Source: Candidatus Magnetominusculus dajiuhuensis
GTDB taxonomy: Bacteria; Nitrospirota; Thermodesulfovibrionia; Thermodesulfovibrionales; Magnetobacteriaceae
NCBI GenBank assembly: GCA_015233465.1
Contig: JADFXP010000031.1
Location: 1 to 32,042, forward strand
Reading direction: 5' to 3'
Length of the DNA stretch: 32,042 bases
This document shows positions 31,116 to 32,042 of this stretch, one piece after another (within the stretch, counting starts at the first letter, position 1; each line of letters starts with the position of its first letter). A model generated the notes under the pieces. It ran no database searches. It was given only the letters and a program-made list of their open reading frames with translations, and had not been told where the DNA came from. Position numbers and translations under genes: made by a program.

Positions 31116-32042
31116 GTGTTAATAACCTTTACAGTAGGAAATTATCGTTCAATAAAAGATCCTGTTACATTGAGTATGGTGTGTTCAAGGATAAAAGAGC
31201 TGCCTGCAAATATAATTGAGACAAAGAGGAAAGGGTTAAAACTATTAAAGACTGCTGTGATATATGGGGCAAATGCAAGCGGGAAGAGTAATGTGTTAAA
31301 GGCAATGGAGTTTATGGGGAATTTTATCAAGACTTGTTTAGATGATACCTTGAAGAATAAAGAAATTCCAGTTGATGAATTTATATTTAATACTGAGACA
31401 GTAGGAAAACCTTCATATTTTGAGATTATATTTTTGATTGATGAGATGATTTATAGGTATGGGTTTGAAGTAGATCGTAAAAGAATACACTCTGAATGGC
31501 TATTTAGTAATCTAAAAGGAAAGGATAGGATGTTATTTTTTAGAGATGAGAATAATATTAAGGTGGGTAATTTTTTTAAGGAAGGAAAGGGGTTAGAAGA
31601 TAAAACTAGAGATAATGCTCTATTTCTATCAGTATGTGCTCAGTTTAACGGGAAGGTTTCTTTGGATATTTTAAATTGGTTTATGGGTTCTACAGTAATG
31701 ATGGGTATGGATGATATTGCTATATTGCAACTTACTTTGGAATTATTAAAATATGCTGATTATAAAAATGAAATACTAAAGTTTATTAGTTTAGCAGACT
31801 TGCAAATTGTAGATATAAAAACAAATGCCAACCTTATTTTATTGATAAATAAAATATTAAAAGATAAGGATAAAAATATTAATGATACATTAGATAAGAT
31901 TTTAAAAGAAACAACAACTACTCATTTTCAATATGATAAGGAATTAAATAAAATTGGTAATGTAGATTTGAATCTTTTCAATGAATCTGAAGGTACTAAG
32001 AAGTTTTTGGCGTTCATATTTTTTTTAGTAAGTTTAACTGAA
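31116..32042 (+). CDS. AAA family ATPase of the COG1106/AbiL-RloA-like group, C-terminus cut by window edge
   Basis: About 309 residues are visible. The GTG start at 31116 has GGAGG 8 nt upstream (GTG 31107 is in frame but overlaps that site). The opening MLITFTVGNYRSIKDPVTLSM and Walker A GANASGKSN (about 51-59) are typical of the stand-alone RecF/SMC-like AAA_15 group. Near the edge, NESEGTKKFLAFIFFLVSL is the signature region that precedes Walker B, which falls outside the window. Several members (AbiL, RloA) belong to phage-resistance loci and pair with a TOPRIM-like RloB protein, so the next gene would be informative. The family is clear; a defence role is only suggested. It is distinct from the ATPase at the left edge. 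Confidence 0.85.
   Translation, partial: MLITFTVGNYRSIKDPVTLSMVCSRIKELPANIIETKRKGLKLLKTAVIYGANASGKSNVLKAMEFMGNFIKTCLDDTLKNKEIPVDEFIFNTETVGKPSYFEIIFLIDEMIYRYGFEVDRKRIHSEWLFSNLKGKDRMLFFRDENNIKVGNFFKEGKGLEDKTRDNALFLSVCAQFNGKVSLDILNWFMGSTVMMGMDDIAILQLTLELLKYADYKNEILKFISLADLQIVDIKTNANLILLINKILKDKDKNINDTLDKILKETTTTHFQYDKELNKIGNVDLNLFNESEGTKKFLAFIFFLVSLTE

Overview
The window is an AT-rich chromosomal segment from a Gram-negative bacterium. The diderm envelope is shown by a type IV pilus secretin operon (pilMNOPQ), GlmU and GlmS, and a small outer-membrane-barrel-like protein. Multi-PAS kinases, an HDOD protein, an AHQWRQPLN-type kinase beside an oxygen-sensor-like metallo-beta-lactamase-fold protein, and a stand-alone IMP cyclohydrolase together resemble Nitrospirota or Desulfobacterota-like anaerobes. 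That placement is inference and cannot be settled from this sequence.

Layout. Positions 1-2201 (minus strand) hold a NAD-dependent sugar epimerase, a small secreted TPR protein and an AAA ATPase that runs off the left edge. A tRNA-Val(GAC) gene at 2375-2449 is the attachment site of an integrated element of about 7.9 kb. Its ends are a perfect 59-bp direct repeat (2401-2459 and 10271-10329) covering the tRNA from the anticodon stem to just past its 3' end. The element carries a tyrosine integrase, a small XRE regulator expressed from what looks like a leaderless promoter with a palindromic operator, an excisionase/AlpA-like HTH protein, a tandem Cys4 protein, a winged-helix protein of replication-initiator type next to iteron-like repeats, small unknown proteins, a TerS-like protein and a secreted peptide. 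It has no capsid, tail or conjugation genes. This resembles a phage satellite (PICI-like). Its largest gene, and the only one on the plus strand, encodes an unusual protein: two degenerate J-domains, one membrane segment, a trypsin/HtrA-type protease with an intact His-Asp-Ser triad, and TPRs. It is the best candidate here for an undescribed, possibly defensive, system.

Right of the element lies a minus-strand signalling operon: HDOD protein, PAS-PAS-HisKA_2 kinase, REC-PAS-PAS-HisKA kinase. A plus-strand run follows: yebC, glmU-glmS, pilMNOPQ and a CBM48 protein. A minus-strand operon then reads purH (IMP cyclohydrolase half only), a DUF89 phosphatase, an ODP-like metal protein and a histidine kinase. 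After these come a plus-strand secreted barrel-like protein, a minus-strand UvrD-type helicase, and a second AAA ATPase that runs off the right edge.

A family of double-hairpin REP/BIME-like repeats occurs at four chromosomal gene junctions (about 15607, 24698, 28831 and 30879). Several copies overlap stop codons. I saw none inside the integrated element, which fits the element being a later arrival.
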